From the NCBI RefSeq assembly GCF_017569925.1, contig NZ_CP050854.1, positions 3,720,001 through 3,784,000 on the forward strand: a DNA stretch of 64,000 nucleotides. The letters are read 5' to 3'. The translations under genes were made by a program, and so were the position numbers. The notes under the pieces were generated by a model. That model worked only from the letters and a program-made list of their open reading frames with translations, had not been told where the DNA came from and ran no database searches. Positions 31,578 through 41,526 of this stretch are shown here, in pieces. The DNA comes from Brenneria izadpanahii (GTDB lineage Bacteria; Pseudomonadota; Gammaproteobacteria; Enterobacterales; Enterobacteriaceae). Positions within the stretch are counted from its first letter, which is position 1. Each line of letters opens with the position of its first letter.

Positions 31578-31593
31578 CGGCATAACTTTAGCG
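31578..31593 (+). promoter_or_regulatory. Sigma-54 promoter of gltIJKL
   Basis: CGGCATAACTTTAGCG: the invariant -24 GG and -12 GC are exactly 10 nt apart, and the flanks (GGCA, TAGC) match TGGCAC-N5-TTGC well. It would start transcription near 31604, giving a leader of about 35 nt. gltI is a known nitrogen-regulated operon in E. coli. Confidence 0.65.
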
Positions 31594-31638
31594 TCACAAA
31601 CAACTACAGCGCCATAACTACAGCAAAGGAGTTCAAAC

Positions 31639-32535
31639 ATGCAGATGCGTAAACTGGCACTATCACTGCTTCTACTTAGTACCACAGCCAGCCTGGCCCA
31701 GGCGGAAGATCTGACTGGCACGCTGAAAAAAGTAAAAGATAATGGCGTTATCGTTATCGGCCATCGGGAATCATCCGTTCCTTTCTCTTATTACGATAAC
31801 CAGCAAAAAGTCGTCGGTTACTCTCAGGCTTATGCAGATAAAATCGTAGAAGCCGTGAAGGAAAAACTGGGTGCGCCTAATCTGCAGGTCAAACTGCTGC
31901 CGATTACCGCTCAAAACCGAATTCCTCTGCTGCAAAACGGCACATACGACCTGGAATGCGGTTCGACGACCAACAATCTGGAACGTCAGAAACAGGTCGC
32001 TTTCTCTAACACCATCTTTGTTATCGGCACGCGCCTGTTAACGAAGAAAGGCTCCGGCATTCACGACTTCCCCGATCTGGCAGGAAAAACGGTGGTCGTG
32101 ACCTCCGGCACCACATCCGAAATTCTTCTGAACAAGATGAATGAAGAAAAACAGATGAAATTACGCATCATCAGCGCTAAAGACCACGGCGATTCTTTCC
32201 GTACGCTGGAAAGCGGCCGTGCGGTAGCCTTTATGATGGATGACGCCCTGCTGGCCGGCGAACGCGCTAAAGCAAGAAATGCCGATCAGTGGGATATTGT
32301 CGGTACGCCGCAGTCAAGAGAGGCTTACGGCTGTATGCTGCGTAAAGACGATCCGCAGTTCAAGACGCTGGTTGATGACACTATCGCGCAAGTAGAAACC
32401 TCCGGCGAAGCGGAAAAATGGTTTGATCGCTGGTTCAAACAGCCGATCCCGCCAAGAGATCTCAATTTGAACTTTGAGCTTTCCGACGAAATGAAAGCCC
32501 TGTTCAAAGCGCCGAATGATACGGCTTTAGACTGA
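31639..32535 (+). CDS. gltI: GltI, periplasmic glutamate/aspartate-binding protein
   Basis: Solute-binding protein of the GltIJKL ABC importer. It has 298 residues. The signal peptide (about 1-22, ending AQA) is followed by a type II periplasmic-binding fold with the family stretch GHRESSVPFSYYD and the ligand-contact LECGSTTNN. The start ATG has AAAGGAG 7 nt upstream. An ATG two codons on is possible but less well spaced. SroC is carved from the gap after this gene. Confidence 0.96.
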   Translation: MQMRKLALSLLLLSTTASLAQAEDLTGTLKKVKDNGVIVIGHRESSVPFSYYDNQQKVVGYSQAYADKIVEAVKEKLGAPNLQVKLLPITAQNRIPLLQNGTYDLECGSTTNNLERQKQVAFSNTIFVIGTRLLTKKGSGIHDFPDLAGKTVVVTSGTTSEILLNKMNEEKQMKLRIISAKDHGDSFRTLESGRAVAFMMDDALLAGERAKARNADQWDIVGTPQSREAYGCMLRKDDPQFKTLVDDTIAQVETSGEAEKWFDRWFKQPIPPRDLNLNFELSDEMKALFKAPNDTALD

Positions 32536-32550
32536 TTAATAATGACAATA

Positions 32551-32729
32551 AAGGCAGTGTATCTGCCTTATGATTGCTGATTCGTGGCAGGACAGACGGG
32601 CATATGATGGTCGTTCCCCATCATGTGCCGGTACCCAATAGATTTCGGGATGCAGGAAGGCGGCAGCTTGAAAGATGGCGGGTACATCGCCACTCATCAA
32701 TCTTCGGGGTAGCTTCGCTACCCTTTTTT
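32551..32729 (+). ncRNA. sroC: SroC small RNA (gltI-gltJ intergenic)
   Basis: The 207-nt gltI-gltJ gap is where enterobacteria encode SroC, an Hfq-bound RNA cut from the gltIJKL mRNA that sponges GcvB. Here the gap starts with a hairpin AAGGCAG / CTGCCTT (32551-32569) and ends in a strong terminator with six T. The 5' boundary is approximate. Assigned from position, terminator and structure, not from an alignment. Confidence 0.7.
32707..32729 (+). terminator. Terminator at the SroC 3' end
   Basis: Perfect 7-bp stem GGGTAGC / GCTACCC with a TTC loop and six T. It lies inside the glt operon, so it must be leaky or read through for gltJKL expression. Confidence 0.85.
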
Positions 32730-32742
32730 ACCGGAGTTTGTT

Positions 32743-33483
32743 ATGTCAATAGATTGGAACTGGGGCATATTCCTGCAAAACGCCCCATTTGGTAACACCA
32801 CCTATCTGGGGTGGTTGTTGTCCGGCCTGCAAGTCACAGTCACATTGTCCATCTGTGCCTGGATTATCGCGTTTTTACTTGGTTCTCTACTTGGGATTTT
32901 ACGTACCGTCCCCAACCGTTTTATCGCGGGCATTGGTACTTGTTATGTTGAATTATTCCGCAACGTGCCGTTGATTGTGCAGTTTTTCACCTGGTATCTG
33001 GTGGTGCCGGAATTATTGCCGACCAATATCGGTATGTGGTTTAAAGCCGAACTCGATCCCAATATCCAGTTCTTCCTGTCTTCCACGATCTGTTTGGGCT
33101 TATTCACCGCGGCCCGCGTATGCGAGCAGGTTCGAGCCGGCATCCAGTCGCTGCCGCGCGGCCAGCTGGCGGCAGGGCTGGCTATGGGGTTGACGTTGCC
33201 TCAAACCTATCGCTACGTATTATTGCCCAATGCCTATCGCGTTATCGTTCCGCCGTTAACATCCGAGATGCTTAACCTGGTCAAAAACTCCTCCATCGCC
33301 TCAACCATCGGGCTGGTGGAGATGGCGGCGCAAGCTGGGAAACTGCTGGACTACTCTGCTCACGCGTATGAATCTTTCACCGCCATTACGCTGCTTTATA
33401 TCGCTATTAACGCGGTTATTATGCTGGTCATGCAGGTAATCGAGCAGAAAACCCGTTTGCCGGGCAATATGGGGAGCAAATAA
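32743..33483 (+). CDS. gltJ: GltJ, glutamate/aspartate ABC transporter permease
   Basis: Inner-membrane permease of GltIJKL. It has 246 residues, the E. coli length, with about five membrane helices and the EAA-type loop (VRAGIQSLPRGQLAAGLAMG) that contacts the ATPase. It forms a heterodimer with GltK, whose start is only 3 nt after this stop. Confidence 0.97.
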   Translation: MSIDWNWGIFLQNAPFGNTTYLGWLLSGLQVTVTLSICAWIIAFLLGSLLGILRTVPNRFIAGIGTCYVELFRNVPLIVQFFTWYLVVPELLPTNIGMWFKAELDPNIQFFLSSTICLGLFTAARVCEQVRAGIQSLPRGQLAAGLAMGLTLPQTYRYVLLPNAYRVIVPPLTSEMLNLVKNSSIASTIGLVEMAAQAGKLLDYSAHAYESFTAITLLYIAINAVIMLVMQVIEQKTRLPGNMGSK

Positions 33484-33486
33484 ATC

Positions 33487-34161
33487 ATGTACGAATTTGA
33501 CTGGACCTCGATCGGACCGAGCCTGCCGTACCTGTTGCAGGGAATGATGATTACGCTGAAAATCACATTTACTGCGGTAATCGTCGGCATTATCTGGGGA
33601 ACGATTCTGGCGGTTATGCGGCTTTCGTCGATAAAACCCATCAGTTGGTTCGCCAAGCTATACGTTAACCTGTTCCGCTCCGTGCCGTTGGTTATGGTGC
33701 TGCTGTGGTTCTATCTGGTCGTGCCTAGCTTATTGCAAAATGTGCTCGGCCTGTCGCCGAAAACCGATATTCGGTTAATTTCAGCGATGGTTGCCTTCTC
33801 ATTATTCGAGGCGGCATATTATTCTGAAATTATCCGCGCGGGCATACTCAGCGTTTCTCGCGGGCAATCATCAGCGGCATTGGCCCTTGGCATGACGCAC
33901 TGGCAGTCCATGAAGCTGGTGATCCTGCCGCAGGCATTCCGCGCCATGGTTCCTCTGCTTCTGACGCAGGGCATCGTCCTGTTTCAGGATACGTCGCTGG
34001 TTTATGTGCTCAGCCTGGCTGATTTCTTCCGTACCGCCTCCACCATCGGAGAACGTGACGGAACGCAAGTTGAAATGATCCTGTTTGCCGGATTTGTCTA
34101 TTTTATTATCAGCATTAGCGCATCAATGCTGGTCAGTTACCTGAAAAAAAGGACGGTTTGA
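33487..34161 (+). CDS. gltK: GltK, glutamate/aspartate ABC transporter permease
   Basis: Second permease of the importer. It has 224 residues and about five membrane helices, with the EAA loop [20 protein letters not shown]. Its stop shares one base with the gltL start (TGATG), so the two are translationally coupled. Confidence 0.97.
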   Translation: MYEFDWTSIGPSLPYLLQGMMITLKITFTAVIVGIIWGTILAVMRLSSIKPISWFAKLYVNLFRSVPLVMVLLWFYLVVPSLLQNVLGLSPKTDIRLISAMVAFSLFEAAYYSEIIRAGILSVSRGQSSAALALGMTHWQSMKLVILPQAFRAMVPLLLTQGIVLFQDTSLVYVLSLADFFRTASTIGERDGTQVEMILFAGFVYFIISISASMLVSYLKKRTV

Positions 34162-34886
34162 TGATTTTCCTGAAAAATATTTCTAAATGGTATGGCCAAT
34201 TTCAGGTGCTAACCGACTGCTCCACGGAAGTGAAGAAAGGTGAAGTAGTCGTGGTTTGCGGCCCTTCCGGCTCTGGTAAATCCACCTTAATCAAAACCGT
34301 TAATGGCCTGGAACCTATCCAAAAAGGCGAGATTGAAGTCAACGGCATCATTGTTAATGATAAAAAAACCAATCTGGCTCAGTTACGCTCAAAAGTTGGC
34401 ATGGTATTCCAACACTTTGAACTGTTTCCGCATCTGTCCATCATCGACAACCTCACGCTGGCGCAGGTAAAAGTGCTGAAACGGAACCGCGAAGAATCGC
34501 GGGTCAAAGCGCAAAAACTGCTGGAGCGAGTCGGTCTGGCGGTGCAGGCGAATAAATATCCGGGTCAACTGTCCGGCGGTCAGCAGCAACGCGTCGCCAT
34601 TGCCCGCGCGTTGTGCATGGATCCCATCGCAATGCTGTTCGACGAACCGACTTCCGCGCTTGATCCGGAAATGATCAACGAAGTGCTGGATGTTATGGTC
34701 GAACTGGCTCAGGAAGGGATGACCATGATGGTCGTGACGCACGAAATGGGCTTTGCCCGCAAGGTGGCGCACCGCGTTATTTTTATGGATGAAGGGAAAA
34801 TTATTGAAGATACGCCGAAAGACGATTTCTTCAATAATCCACAGTCCGATCGCGCTAAAGACTTCCTGGCGAAGATCCTGCACTAA
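34161..34886 (+). CDS. gltL: GltL, glutamate/aspartate ABC transporter ATPase
   Basis: Cytoplasmic ATPase of the importer. It has 241 residues: Walker [10 protein letters not shown] (34-42), the signature LSGGQQQR, Walker B LFDEPTS and the H-loop VTHEMGF. The ATG at 34161 overlaps the gltK stop and gives the family N terminus. A TTG one codon earlier is less likely. Last gene of the operon, followed by a good terminator. Confidence 0.97.
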   Translation: MIFLKNISKWYGQFQVLTDCSTEVKKGEVVVVCGPSGSGKSTLIKTVNGLEPIQKGEIEVNGIIVNDKKTNLAQLRSKVGMVFQHFELFPHLSIIDNLTLAQVKVLKRNREESRVKAQKLLERVGLAVQANKYPGQLSGGQQQRVAIARALCMDPIAMLFDEPTSALDPEMINEVLDVMVELAQEGMTMMVVTHEMGFARKVAHRVIFMDEGKIIEDTPKDDFFNNPQSDRAKDFLAKILH

Positions 34887-34904
34887 TCCATTATCTTCCT
34901 AAGA

Positions 34905-34933
34905 ATAAAGGCTGCCCGCGAGCAGCCTTTATT
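34905..34933 (+). terminator. Rho-independent terminator of gltIJKL
   Basis: Perfect 11-bp stem ATAAAGGCTGC / GCAGCCTTTAT with a 6-nt loop and T-rich tail, 18 nt after the gltL stop. Confidence 0.9.
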
Positions 34934-35112
34934 TATTATTTGAATAATATAGACTGGCTCGCGCATTTAAACTGTAGCTAAGCCATTCAGGAGAAATGTT
35001 TAAATTATATATTTTCATAAAGTAAATTTAATAAAAAATATAATGTTCATCGCTACGATAATTATTTATCTCTGAGAAAAGTAATGACCACCTTCATCAT
35101 AAAATGACTTAT

Positions 35113-35131
35113 CCTAATGATTATCATGCGA
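35113..35131. promoter_or_regulatory. Fur-box-like palindrome
   Basis: The core TAATGATTATCAT matches 12 of 13 central positions of the 19-bp Fur consensus; over the full 19 positions 12 match. No iron-related gene is adjacent, so either it controls an unseen transcript or it is a chance A/T palindrome. Confidence 0.35.
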
Positions 35132-35367
35132 TTACCTATGTAAAAGAAGTCCCGCCCCGATAAGAGAAAGCGGAAAGAACAGCGAAAATATATCATTTTT
35201 TCTGTGGCGGAATCGTTATCGTTCCGATTCTACTTTTAACGTCACTTTATCCGTTTATTTCACTAAAAATAGAAAAATTATCGCCAGGATGACGCTGAAA
35301 CTTACGATTATTCTCATCAATATTACATGACCCCGAATTATCACAAGGCAAAGGTTTTATCGCGCCC

Positions 35368-35850
35368 TCACGGCTGAAACGGCTGCCGATGAAACATGTC
35401 ATGCGAGCATTTCGGGCAAAGCGGCAGAATTTCCGGCGTATAAAACGCAATATGGTGATGACACTTCTCGCAAACCAGATTGCCTAGTCCCACGACTTCA
35501 CCGCTGTGATAAACGCCGTGGCGGCTGACATCCTGAAAAACCTCGCGCCATTCCAACTGCGTTTTATCGGTAATATCCGCCAGTTCCTGCCAAAGACTTT
35601 CTTTAATCACCCTCATAAAGACGCCGTCGGTAAATTCACTCTGGCTTTCATCATAGCTGCGCGCGAACTCTTCCAGATCCCGCTGCACGGCCTGAATCAC
35701 CTGCTCGCTCTCTTTTTGCGTCAGCTCCGAGCCTTGTTGCAACGTTTCCCAGGCGCGTTGCACCATCTCATTGATATCGCGTTCCCCCTTGTCCAGGCGG
35801 GCGGTCACCAAAGCCATCAACTCGCGGTAGTAGCGGGCTACTTTACTCAT
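35368..35850 (-). CDS. ybeL: YbeL, DUF1451 zinc-ribbon protein
   Basis: A 160-residue protein of unknown function. The N-terminal half is helical and charged (YYRELMALVTARLDKGERD). The C-terminal half carries the invariant stretch HSGEVVGLGNLVCEKC and a second CPKC pair, giving a CxxC-CxxC zinc ribbon. The ATG at 35850 follows AGGAGG (on the minus strand) and matches the family; the longer frame from 35922 does not. It is divergent from leuS. Confidence 0.93.
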   Translation of the reverse strand: MSKVARYYRELMALVTARLDKGERDINEMVQRAWETLQQGSELTQKESEQVIQAVQRDLEEFARSYDESQSEFTDGVFMRVIKESLWQELADITDKTQLEWREVFQDVSRHGVYHSGEVVGLGNLVCEKCHHHIAFYTPEILPLCPKCSHDMFHRQPFQP

Positions 35851-36157
35851 GCTTCCTCCTGGATATGCCGGTTGAAATAAGCTACGCAATCCCTTTCTGA
35901 CGTTCGCCGTCCCTCGAAGCAATAAATATTCAATCTATCCTCTTCTATTTTAGACTATTTCATCTCTGCAATGGGGACGAAAGCCGGATTTGCACGATCT
36001 TTACCCGTTTTCATATTACAGATCAGAAATATCCCCCAGTCGGGTACAGAGTATTGTTGCCTCAGCCGCTTATCAGCTATGCTATGCGGATCATTTGTTA
36101 TGAATCAGAACACGCTACTGGTGTAGCTATTCTTTACTAATAGGACCCCTGGCAGCC
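35851..36157. other. 307-nt divergent region between ybeL and leuS
   Basis: Promoters for both genes should lie here. On the plus strand TTGTTG (36055-36060) and TATGCT (36079-36084) are 18 nt apart, a plausible leuS promoter with a leader of about 65 nt. Nothing else is seen. Confidence 0.5.
36055..36084 (+). promoter_or_regulatory. Candidate leuS promoter
   Basis: -35 TTGTTG and -10 TATGCT with an 18-nt spacer, about 70 nt upstream of the leuS ATG. Each hexamer departs from consensus by one or two bases. Confidence 0.4.
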
Positions 36158-38740
36158 ATGCAAGAGCAATACCGCCCAGAAGAGATAGAAGCGCACGTTC
36201 AACTTCACTGGCAAGAGAAACAGACATTCAAAGTGACCGAAGAGCCTGGCAAGGAAAAGTATTACTGCCTTTCCATGCTGCCTTACCCTTCTGGCCGTCT
36301 ACATATGGGACACGTTCGTAACTACACTATCGGCGACGTGATCTCCCGCTATCAACGCATGCTGGGAAAAAATGTCCTGCAACCTATCGGTTGGGACGCA
36401 TTCGGCCTGCCGGCTGAAGGGGCCGCCGTTAAAAACAACACCGCTCCGGCGCCCTGGACGTACGCCAATATCGAATACATGAAAAACCAGCTCAAGCTGC
36501 TGGGTTTTGGCTACGACTGGGACCGTGAGGTCGCCACCTGTAAACCTGATTACTATCGCTGGGAGCAGTGGTTCTTCACCAAGCTGTATGAAAAAGGTTT
36601 GGTCTACAAGAAAACCTCCGCGGTCAACTGGTGCCCGAACGACCAGACCGTGCTGGCTAACGAACAGGTGATTGACGGCTGCTGCTGGCGCTGCGATACC
36701 AAAGTCGAGCGTAAAGAAATCCCGCAGTGGTTTATCAAAATCACCGATTATGCCGATCAGTTGCTCAACGACCTGGACAAGCTGGAAAGCTGGCCGGAAC
36801 AGGTTAAAACCATGCAGCGCAACTGGATTGGCCGTTCTGAAGGCGTTGAAATCACCTTTGGCGTCGATGGCAGCCAGGAAAAGCTGAGCGTTTATACCAC
36901 CCGCCCGGATACCTTTATGGGCGTGACCTACGTCGCCGTCGCCGCGGGCCATCCTTTGTCGATTCAGGCCGCCGCCAATAACCCGGCGCTGGCTGACTTT
37001 ATTGATGAATGCCGCAACACCAAAGTCGCCGAAGCCGACATGGCGACCATGGAGAAGAAAGGCATGGCCACCGGCCTGTACGCCATCCACCCGCTTAACG
37101 GTGAAAAAGTCGCTATCTGGGTCGCCAACTTTGTGCTGATGGATTACGGTACAGGCGCGGTGATGGCGGTACCGGGGCACGATCAGCGCGACTGGGAATT
37201 CGCCACCAAATATGGATTGACCATCAAGCCGGTTATCCTGAACAGCGACGGCAGCGAGCCCGACTTATCTACCCAGGCGATGACGGAAAAAGGCCGACTG
37301 TTCAACTCCGGAGAATTTGACGGCCTGGATTTTGAATCCGCCTTTAACGCCATCGCCGACAAACTGGTTGCGCTGGGTATCGGCGAGCGTAAAGTCAACT
37401 ACCGCCTGCGCGATTGGGGGGTTTCCCGCCAGCGTTACTGGGGAGCGCCAATCCCGATGGTGACGCTGGAAGACGGCACCGTCATCCCGACGCCGGAAGA
37501 TCAATTGCCGGTGATTCTGCCGGAAGATGTGGTGATGGACGGCATCACCAGCCCGCTGAAAGCCAATCCCGAATGGGCAAAAACCACCGTAAACGGTCGG
37601 CCGGCGTTGCGTGAAACGGATACCTTCGACACCTTTATGGAGTCTTCCTGGTATTACGCGCGCTACACCTGCCCACAGTACGACAAGGGAATGCTGGATC
37701 CGGCCGCGGCCAACTACTGGCTGCCGGTCGATCAATACGTCGGCGGCATTGAACACGCCATCATGCACCTGATGTATTTCCGCTTCTTCCACAAGCTGAT
37801 GCGCGACGCCGGTTTAGTGACATCCGATGAGCCCGCCAAACGCCTGCTGTGTCAGGGTATGGTGCTGGCGGATGCATTCTATTATGTCGGCAATAACGGC
37901 GAACGCGTCTGGGTTTCCCCGGTAGACGTGACCGTTGAGCGCGATGACAAGGGCCGTATCGTCAAAGCCGTCGTTAAAGATGGCCGCGAAGTCATCTATG
38001 CGGGCATGAGCAAAATGTCGAAGTCCAAAAACAACGGCATCGACCCGCAGGTCATGGTGGAAAAATATGGCGCCGATACCGTTCGCCTGTTCATGATGTT
38101 CGCTTCGCCGGCAGAAATGACGCTGGAATGGCAGGAGTCCGGCGTTGAAGGCGCTAACCGTTTCCTGAAACGCGTTTGGAAGCAGGTGTTCGATCATACG
38201 GAGAAAGGCCCGGTTCAAGCGCTGGACGTAGCTGCGTTAAGCGAAGAGCAGAAGTCGCTGCGCCGCGATCTGCATAAGACCATCGCCAAGGTAACCGACG
38301 ATATCGGCCGCCGGCAGACCTTTAACACCGCCATCGCCGCCATTATGGAGCTGATGAACAAACTGGCTAAAGCGCCGCAGGAAAGCGATCAGGATCGCGC
38401 GCTGACTCAGGAAACCCTGCTGGCGGTTGTTCGTATGCTTTATCCGTTCACGCCGCACATTTGCTTCGCTATGTGGCAGGCATTGCAGGGCGAAGGGGAT
38501 ATTGACACGGCGCCATGGCCGGTTGCGGATGAAAACGCCATGGTTGAAGATACCAAGCTGGTGGTCATTCAGGTTAACGGCAAAGTTCGCGGTAAAATCA
38601 CCGTCGCCGCCGACGCCAGCCAGGATCAAGTGCGTGAGCGCGCCGCCCAGGAACCTCTGGTGGCGAAGTATCTGGACGGCGTCACTGTACGTAAAGTGAT
38701 TTATGTCCCTGGCAAACTGCTTAACCTGGTTGTGGGTTAA
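36158..38740 (+). CDS. leuS: Leucyl-tRNA synthetase
   Basis: Class I synthetase that charges tRNA-Leu. At 860 residues it is full length. The HIGH-type motif HMGH is at 49-52, the KMSKS motif at 619-623, and the CP1 editing domain lies between them (about 225-415; threonine-rich YTTRPDTF). A zinc-binding Cys cluster (CCWRCD) lies near 175-180. lptE begins 14 nt after the stop. Confidence 0.98.
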   Translation: MQEQYRPEEIEAHVQLHWQEKQTFKVTEEPGKEKYYCLSMLPYPSGRLHMGHVRNYTIGDVISRYQRMLGKNVLQPIGWDAFGLPAEGAAVKNNTAPAPWTYANIEYMKNQLKLLGFGYDWDREVATCKPDYYRWEQWFFTKLYEKGLVYKKTSAVNWCPNDQTVLANEQVIDGCCWRCDTKVERKEIPQWFIKITDYADQLLNDLDKLESWPEQVKTMQRNWIGRSEGVEITFGVDGSQEKLSVYTTRPDTFMGVTYVAVAAGHPLSIQAAANNPALADFIDECRNTKVAEADMATMEKKGMATGLYAIHPLNGEKVAIWVANFVLMDYGTGAVMAVPGHDQRDWEFATKYGLTIKPVILNSDGSEPDLSTQAMTEKGRLFNSGEFDGLDFESAFNAIADKLVALGIGERKVNYRLRDWGVSRQRYWGAPIPMVTLEDGTVIPTPEDQLPVILPEDVVMDGITSPLKANPEWAKTTVNGRPALRETDTFDTFMESSWYYARYTCPQYDKGMLDPAAANYWLPVDQYVGGIEHAIMHLMYFRFFHKLMRDAGLVTSDEPAKRLLCQGMVLADAFYYVGNNGERVWVSPVDVTVERDDKGRIVKAVVKDGREVIYAGMSKMSKSKNNGIDPQVMVEKYGADTVRLFMMFASPAEMTLEWQESGVEGANRFLKRVWKQVFDHTEKGPVQALDVAALSEEQKSLRRDLHKTIAKVTDDIGRRQTFNTAIAAIMELMNKLAKAPQESDQDRALTQETLLAVVRMLYPFTPHICFAMWQALQGEGDIDTAPWPVADENAMVEDTKLVVIQVNGKVRGKITVAADASQDQVRERAAQEPLVAKYLDGVTVRKVIYVPGKLLNLVVG

Positions 38741-38754
38741 GGCAAGGAGGATCT

Positions 38755-39315
38755 GTGCGACATCGTCTATTCACGTTGTTGCTGGGGCTGTCGGTGTTAA
38801 TCACCGCTGGCTGCGGTTTTCATCTGCGAGGCACGACACAGGTGCCTGCGCAGCTACAAATGCTGGTGCTGGATAGCAGCGATCCGTATGGCCCGCTAAC
38901 CCGCGCCGTCCGTGAACAACTGCGCCTCAACGACGTAAAAATCGTTGCGGATGCCGCTCGGCAGGATATTCCCTCTTTGCGCCTTTTGAATGCGACGGAG
39001 ACAAAAGATACCGTTTCTATTTTCCAGGATGGGAAAACGGCCGAATACCAAATGGTGCTGACGGTTAGAGCGCAGGTGCTGATGCCGGGCGAGAATATTT
39101 ATCCGCTCAGCGTCACGATATTCCGCACGTTCTTCGACAACCCGTTGGCCGCCCTGGCGAAAGATGCCGAGCAGGATATTATCCGAAAAGAAATGCGTGA
39201 ACAGGCGGCTATACAGCTGGTGCGCAAGTTGCTGACCGTTAAAGGCAGCGAAGAAGTAAAAAACCGGCAGCAAAGCCCGGAGACTGCCGCTACTCTGTCG
39301 TCTAATCGTCCATGA
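38755..39315 (+). CDS. lptE: LptE, LPS-assembly outer-membrane lipoprotein
   Basis: Plugs LptD at the outer membrane and delivers LPS to the cell surface. It has 186 residues. The signal peptide ends in a lipobox TAGC with lipidated Cys20, and FHLRGT follows as in relatives. The GTG start at 38755 is supported by AAGGAGGA at ideal spacing. Its stop overlaps the holA start by 4 nt (ATGA). Confidence 0.96.
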   Translation: MRHRLFTLLLGLSVLITAGCGFHLRGTTQVPAQLQMLVLDSSDPYGPLTRAVREQLRLNDVKIVADAARQDIPSLRLLNATETKDTVSIFQDGKTAEYQMVLTVRAQVLMPGENIYPLSVTIFRTFFDNPLAALAKDAEQDIIRKEMREQAAIQLVRKLLTVKGSEEVKNRQQSPETAATLSSNRP

Positions 39316-40346
39316 TCCGCCTTTACCCGGAACAGCTCGGCGCGCAACTCCATGAGGGGCTGCGCGCCTGTTATCTGATCTGCGGCAACGATCCCCTTTT
39401 GCTACAGGAAAGCCTGGACAGTATTCGCCGGGCCGCCCAGCAACAGGAGTTCAGCGAACATTTTAGTTTCGCGCTGGATGCCCACACCGATTGGGACGCC
39501 ATCTTCAGCACCTGTCAGTCTCTCAGCCTGTTCGCCAGCCGTCAGACGCTACTGCTGATACTGCCTGAAAACGGCCCGAACGCGGCGATGGCTGAAAACC
39601 TGGTTAAGCTATCCGGCTTATTACATCAGGATATTTTACTGATGTTGCGCGGCAACAAGCTGAGCAAAGCGCAGGAAAACAGCGCCTGGTTCAAGGCGCT
39701 GTCGAAGAATGGCGTTTATGTAAACTGCCTGACCCCGGAGCAAACGCAGCTGCCGCGTTGGGTATCTCAACGCGCCAAATCCATGAAGCTGGATCTGGAC
39801 GAGGCGGCCGGGCAGCTTATCTGTTACTGCTATGAAGGAAATCTTCTGGCGCTGGCGCAGGCGCTGGAGCGCCTGTCTCTGCTTTATCCCGACGGCAAAC
39901 TCACCCTGCCCCGCGTTGAGCAAGCGGTCAGCGATTCCGCGCATTTCACGCCGTATCACTGGCTTGACGCACTGCTGACCGGCAAAGGCAAACGCGCCTG
40001 GCATATTCTGCATCAGCTCAGACAGGAAGACTGCGAACCCGTAATTCTGCTGCGGACGCTACAGCGTGAATTGCTTCTGCTGCTAACCCTGAAGCGGCAG
40101 ATGGCGAAAACGCCGCTACGTTCGCTCTTTGATCAGCATAAAGTCTGGCAAAATCGCAGGGATCTATTAACGCAGGCGCTACAGCGTTTGAATATGGCGC
40201 AGTTGCAACAGGCGATCGGCCTGTTGTCTAAACTGGAGATCACGCTGAAACAGAACTATGGTCAGTCGGTCTGGCCTGAACTGGAAACCCTTTCCATGAT
40301 ATTGTGCGGTAAAGACCTACCAGAGAGCCTGTTAGATGTTAACTAG
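39312..40346 (+). CDS. holA: DNA polymerase III delta subunit
   Basis: Delta subunit of the clamp loader; it opens the beta clamp. It has 344 residues, one more than in E. coli. The N-terminal AAA-like domain opens [13 protein letters not shown] and contains the beta-binding helix region around [10 protein letters not shown] (about 75-84). The C-terminal collar domain is helical. It overlaps lptE by 4 nt and nadD by 11 nt, so all three are translated as a unit. Confidence 0.96.
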   Translation: MIRLYPEQLGAQLHEGLRACYLICGNDPLLLQESLDSIRRAAQQQEFSEHFSFALDAHTDWDAIFSTCQSLSLFASRQTLLLILPENGPNAAMAENLVKLSGLLHQDILLMLRGNKLSKAQENSAWFKALSKNGVYVNCLTPEQTQLPRWVSQRAKSMKLDLDEAAGQLICYCYEGNLLALAQALERLSLLYPDGKLTLPRVEQAVSDSAHFTPYHWLDALLTGKGKRAWHILHQLRQEDCEPVILLRTLQRELLLLLTLKRQMAKTPLRSLFDQHKVWQNRRDLLTQALQRLNMAQLQQAIGLLSKLEITLKQNYGQSVWPELETLSMILCGKDLPESLLDVN

Positions 40347-41025
40347 TTCGACCCAACACGATGATTTAACAAAACAAACCGGGCATAACTCCCTGACGGC
40401 GTTTTTCGGGGGAACCTTTGACCCTATCCATTACGGGCACCTTAAACCGGTCATCGCGCTGGCAAAAATCGTTGGATTAAATCAGGTGGTTTTACTGCCG
40501 AACAATGTGCCGCCCCATCGCCCGCAACCCGAAGCCAGCCCGCAGCAACGGCGGCGAATGGTCGAACTGGCGGTTGAAGGCAACCCGCTGTTTAGCGTGG
40601 ACGATCGGGAATTACGGCGCCAGCAACCGTCGTATTCGATTGATACGCTGGAAACGCTGCGCGCGGAGCTGGGCAACGCCAAACCGCTGGCGTTTATTAT
40701 CGGGCAGGATTCGTTACTGACGCTGCATCAGTGGCAGCGTTGGCAGGATATTCTCAACGCCTGTCATCTGCTGGTTTGCGCCCGCCCCGGCTATCGCTCG
40801 GAAATGGATACGCCGGCGTTGCAGCAATGGCTGGAAGCCCATCTCACAAAAGATCCTCATGAGCTGCACCGGAAAACGCACGGTTTGATCTTTTTAGCTC
40901 ACACGCCGCTGGTTACTATTTCAGCAACGGAAATACGCCAACGGCGGCAACAAAATCTCGGCTGCGACGATTTATTGCCCCCGGCCGTGCTGCGCTATAT
41001 CGACGAGCATAATCTATACCGATAG
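40336..41025 (+). CDS. nadD: Nicotinate-mononucleotide adenylyltransferase
   Basis: Makes nicotinate adenine dinucleotide in NAD synthesis. It has 229 residues. The nucleotidyltransferase motif [11 protein letters not shown] (25-35) and the C-terminal ISATEIR are intact. The N terminus is about 16 residues longer than in E. coli because the only good start is the ATG at 40336, inside holA. The extension is hydrophilic and may be dispensable. In E. coli cobC follows; here it is absent. Confidence 0.95.
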   Translation: MLTSSTQHDDLTKQTGHNSLTAFFGGTFDPIHYGHLKPVIALAKIVGLNQVVLLPNNVPPHRPQPEASPQQRRRMVELAVEGNPLFSVDDRELRRQQPSYSIDTLETLRAELGNAKPLAFIIGQDSLLTLHQWQRWQDILNACHLLVCARPGYRSEMDTPALQQWLEAHLTKDPHELHRKTHGLIFLAHTPLVTISATEIRQRRQQNLGCDDLLPPAVLRYIDEHNLYR

Positions 41026-41050
41026 CATCAATCGGGCCTTATACCACTCG

Positions 41051-41080
41051 CCAGCGGCGCATGATATACTCCGCCGCTGG
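41051..41080 (+). promoter_or_regulatory. Hairpin enclosing an extended -10 promoter before rsfS
   Basis: Inverted repeat CCAGCGGCG / CGCCGCTGG. Its loop contains TGATATACT, an extended -10 (TG, one base, TATACT at 41065-41070). It could start the rsfS-rlmH-mrdAB transcript, or the hairpin could end nadD. No good -35. Confidence 0.35.
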
Positions 41081-41205
41081 TTTCAATTACAGGAAAAACC
41101 GATAATATCGGCGATTAGGCCGCGAAAACGGTCTTTCCAACTATTTAATTATTAGCGCAATAAGCGTTCATCCGTCGCCGATGAGTAACTACCGAGGGGG
41201 AACAT

Positions 41206-41523
41206 TTGCAAGGCCAAGCACTCCAAGACTTCGTTATTGACAAGATAGACGATTTAAAAGGTCAGGATATCGTTGCACTGAATGTGCAGGATAAATCCAG
41301 CATCACCGACTACATGATCATCTGTACCGGCACATCCACCCGCCATGTTGCGTCTATTGCCGACCATGTGGTACAAGCGTCACGTGCCGCCGGGCTGATC
41401 CCGTTTGGCGTGGAAGGCGAGAACGTCGCCGACTGGGTCGTCGTCGATCTGGGCGATGTGATGGTTCACGTCATGCAGGAAGAAAGCCGCCAACTATACG
41501 AACTGGAAAAACTTTGGGGCTGA
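41206..41523 (+). CDS. rsfS: RsfS, ribosome silencing factor
   Basis: Binds uL14 on the 50S subunit and blocks subunit joining in stationary phase or starvation. The 105 residues are almost identical to E. coli ([28 protein letters not shown]). The start is a TTG at 41206 with GAGGGGG 6 nt upstream, as in E. coli. rlmH follows after 3 nt. Confidence 0.97.
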   Translation: MQGQALQDFVIDKIDDLKGQDIVALNVQDKSSITDYMIICTGTSTRHVASIADHVVQASRAAGLIPFGVEGENVADWVVVDLGDVMVHVMQEESRQLYELEKLWG

Positions 41524-41526
41524 GAC

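Larger units (their letters stand above)
31247..31638. other. 392-nt region between lnt and gltI: terminator plus nitrogen-control elements
   Basis: Contains the lnt terminator, two NtrC-like enhancer sites, a sigma-54 promoter and the gltI Shine-Dalgarno, listed separately. No coding frame. Confidence 0.75.
34887..35367. other. 481-nt gene-free, AT-rich region between gltL and ybeL
   Basis: After the gltL terminator I see no coding frame. A Fur-box-like palindrome lies at 35115-35127 (TAATGATTATCAT), and the stretch 34980-35070 is very A/T-rich with several -10-like hexamers. It could hold an unrecognised RNA gene. Confidence 0.55.

Noticed and set aside
35506..35880. 124-codon plus-strand frame antisense to ybeL
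   Set aside because: Overlaps the conserved zinc-ribbon gene completely and has no independent support.
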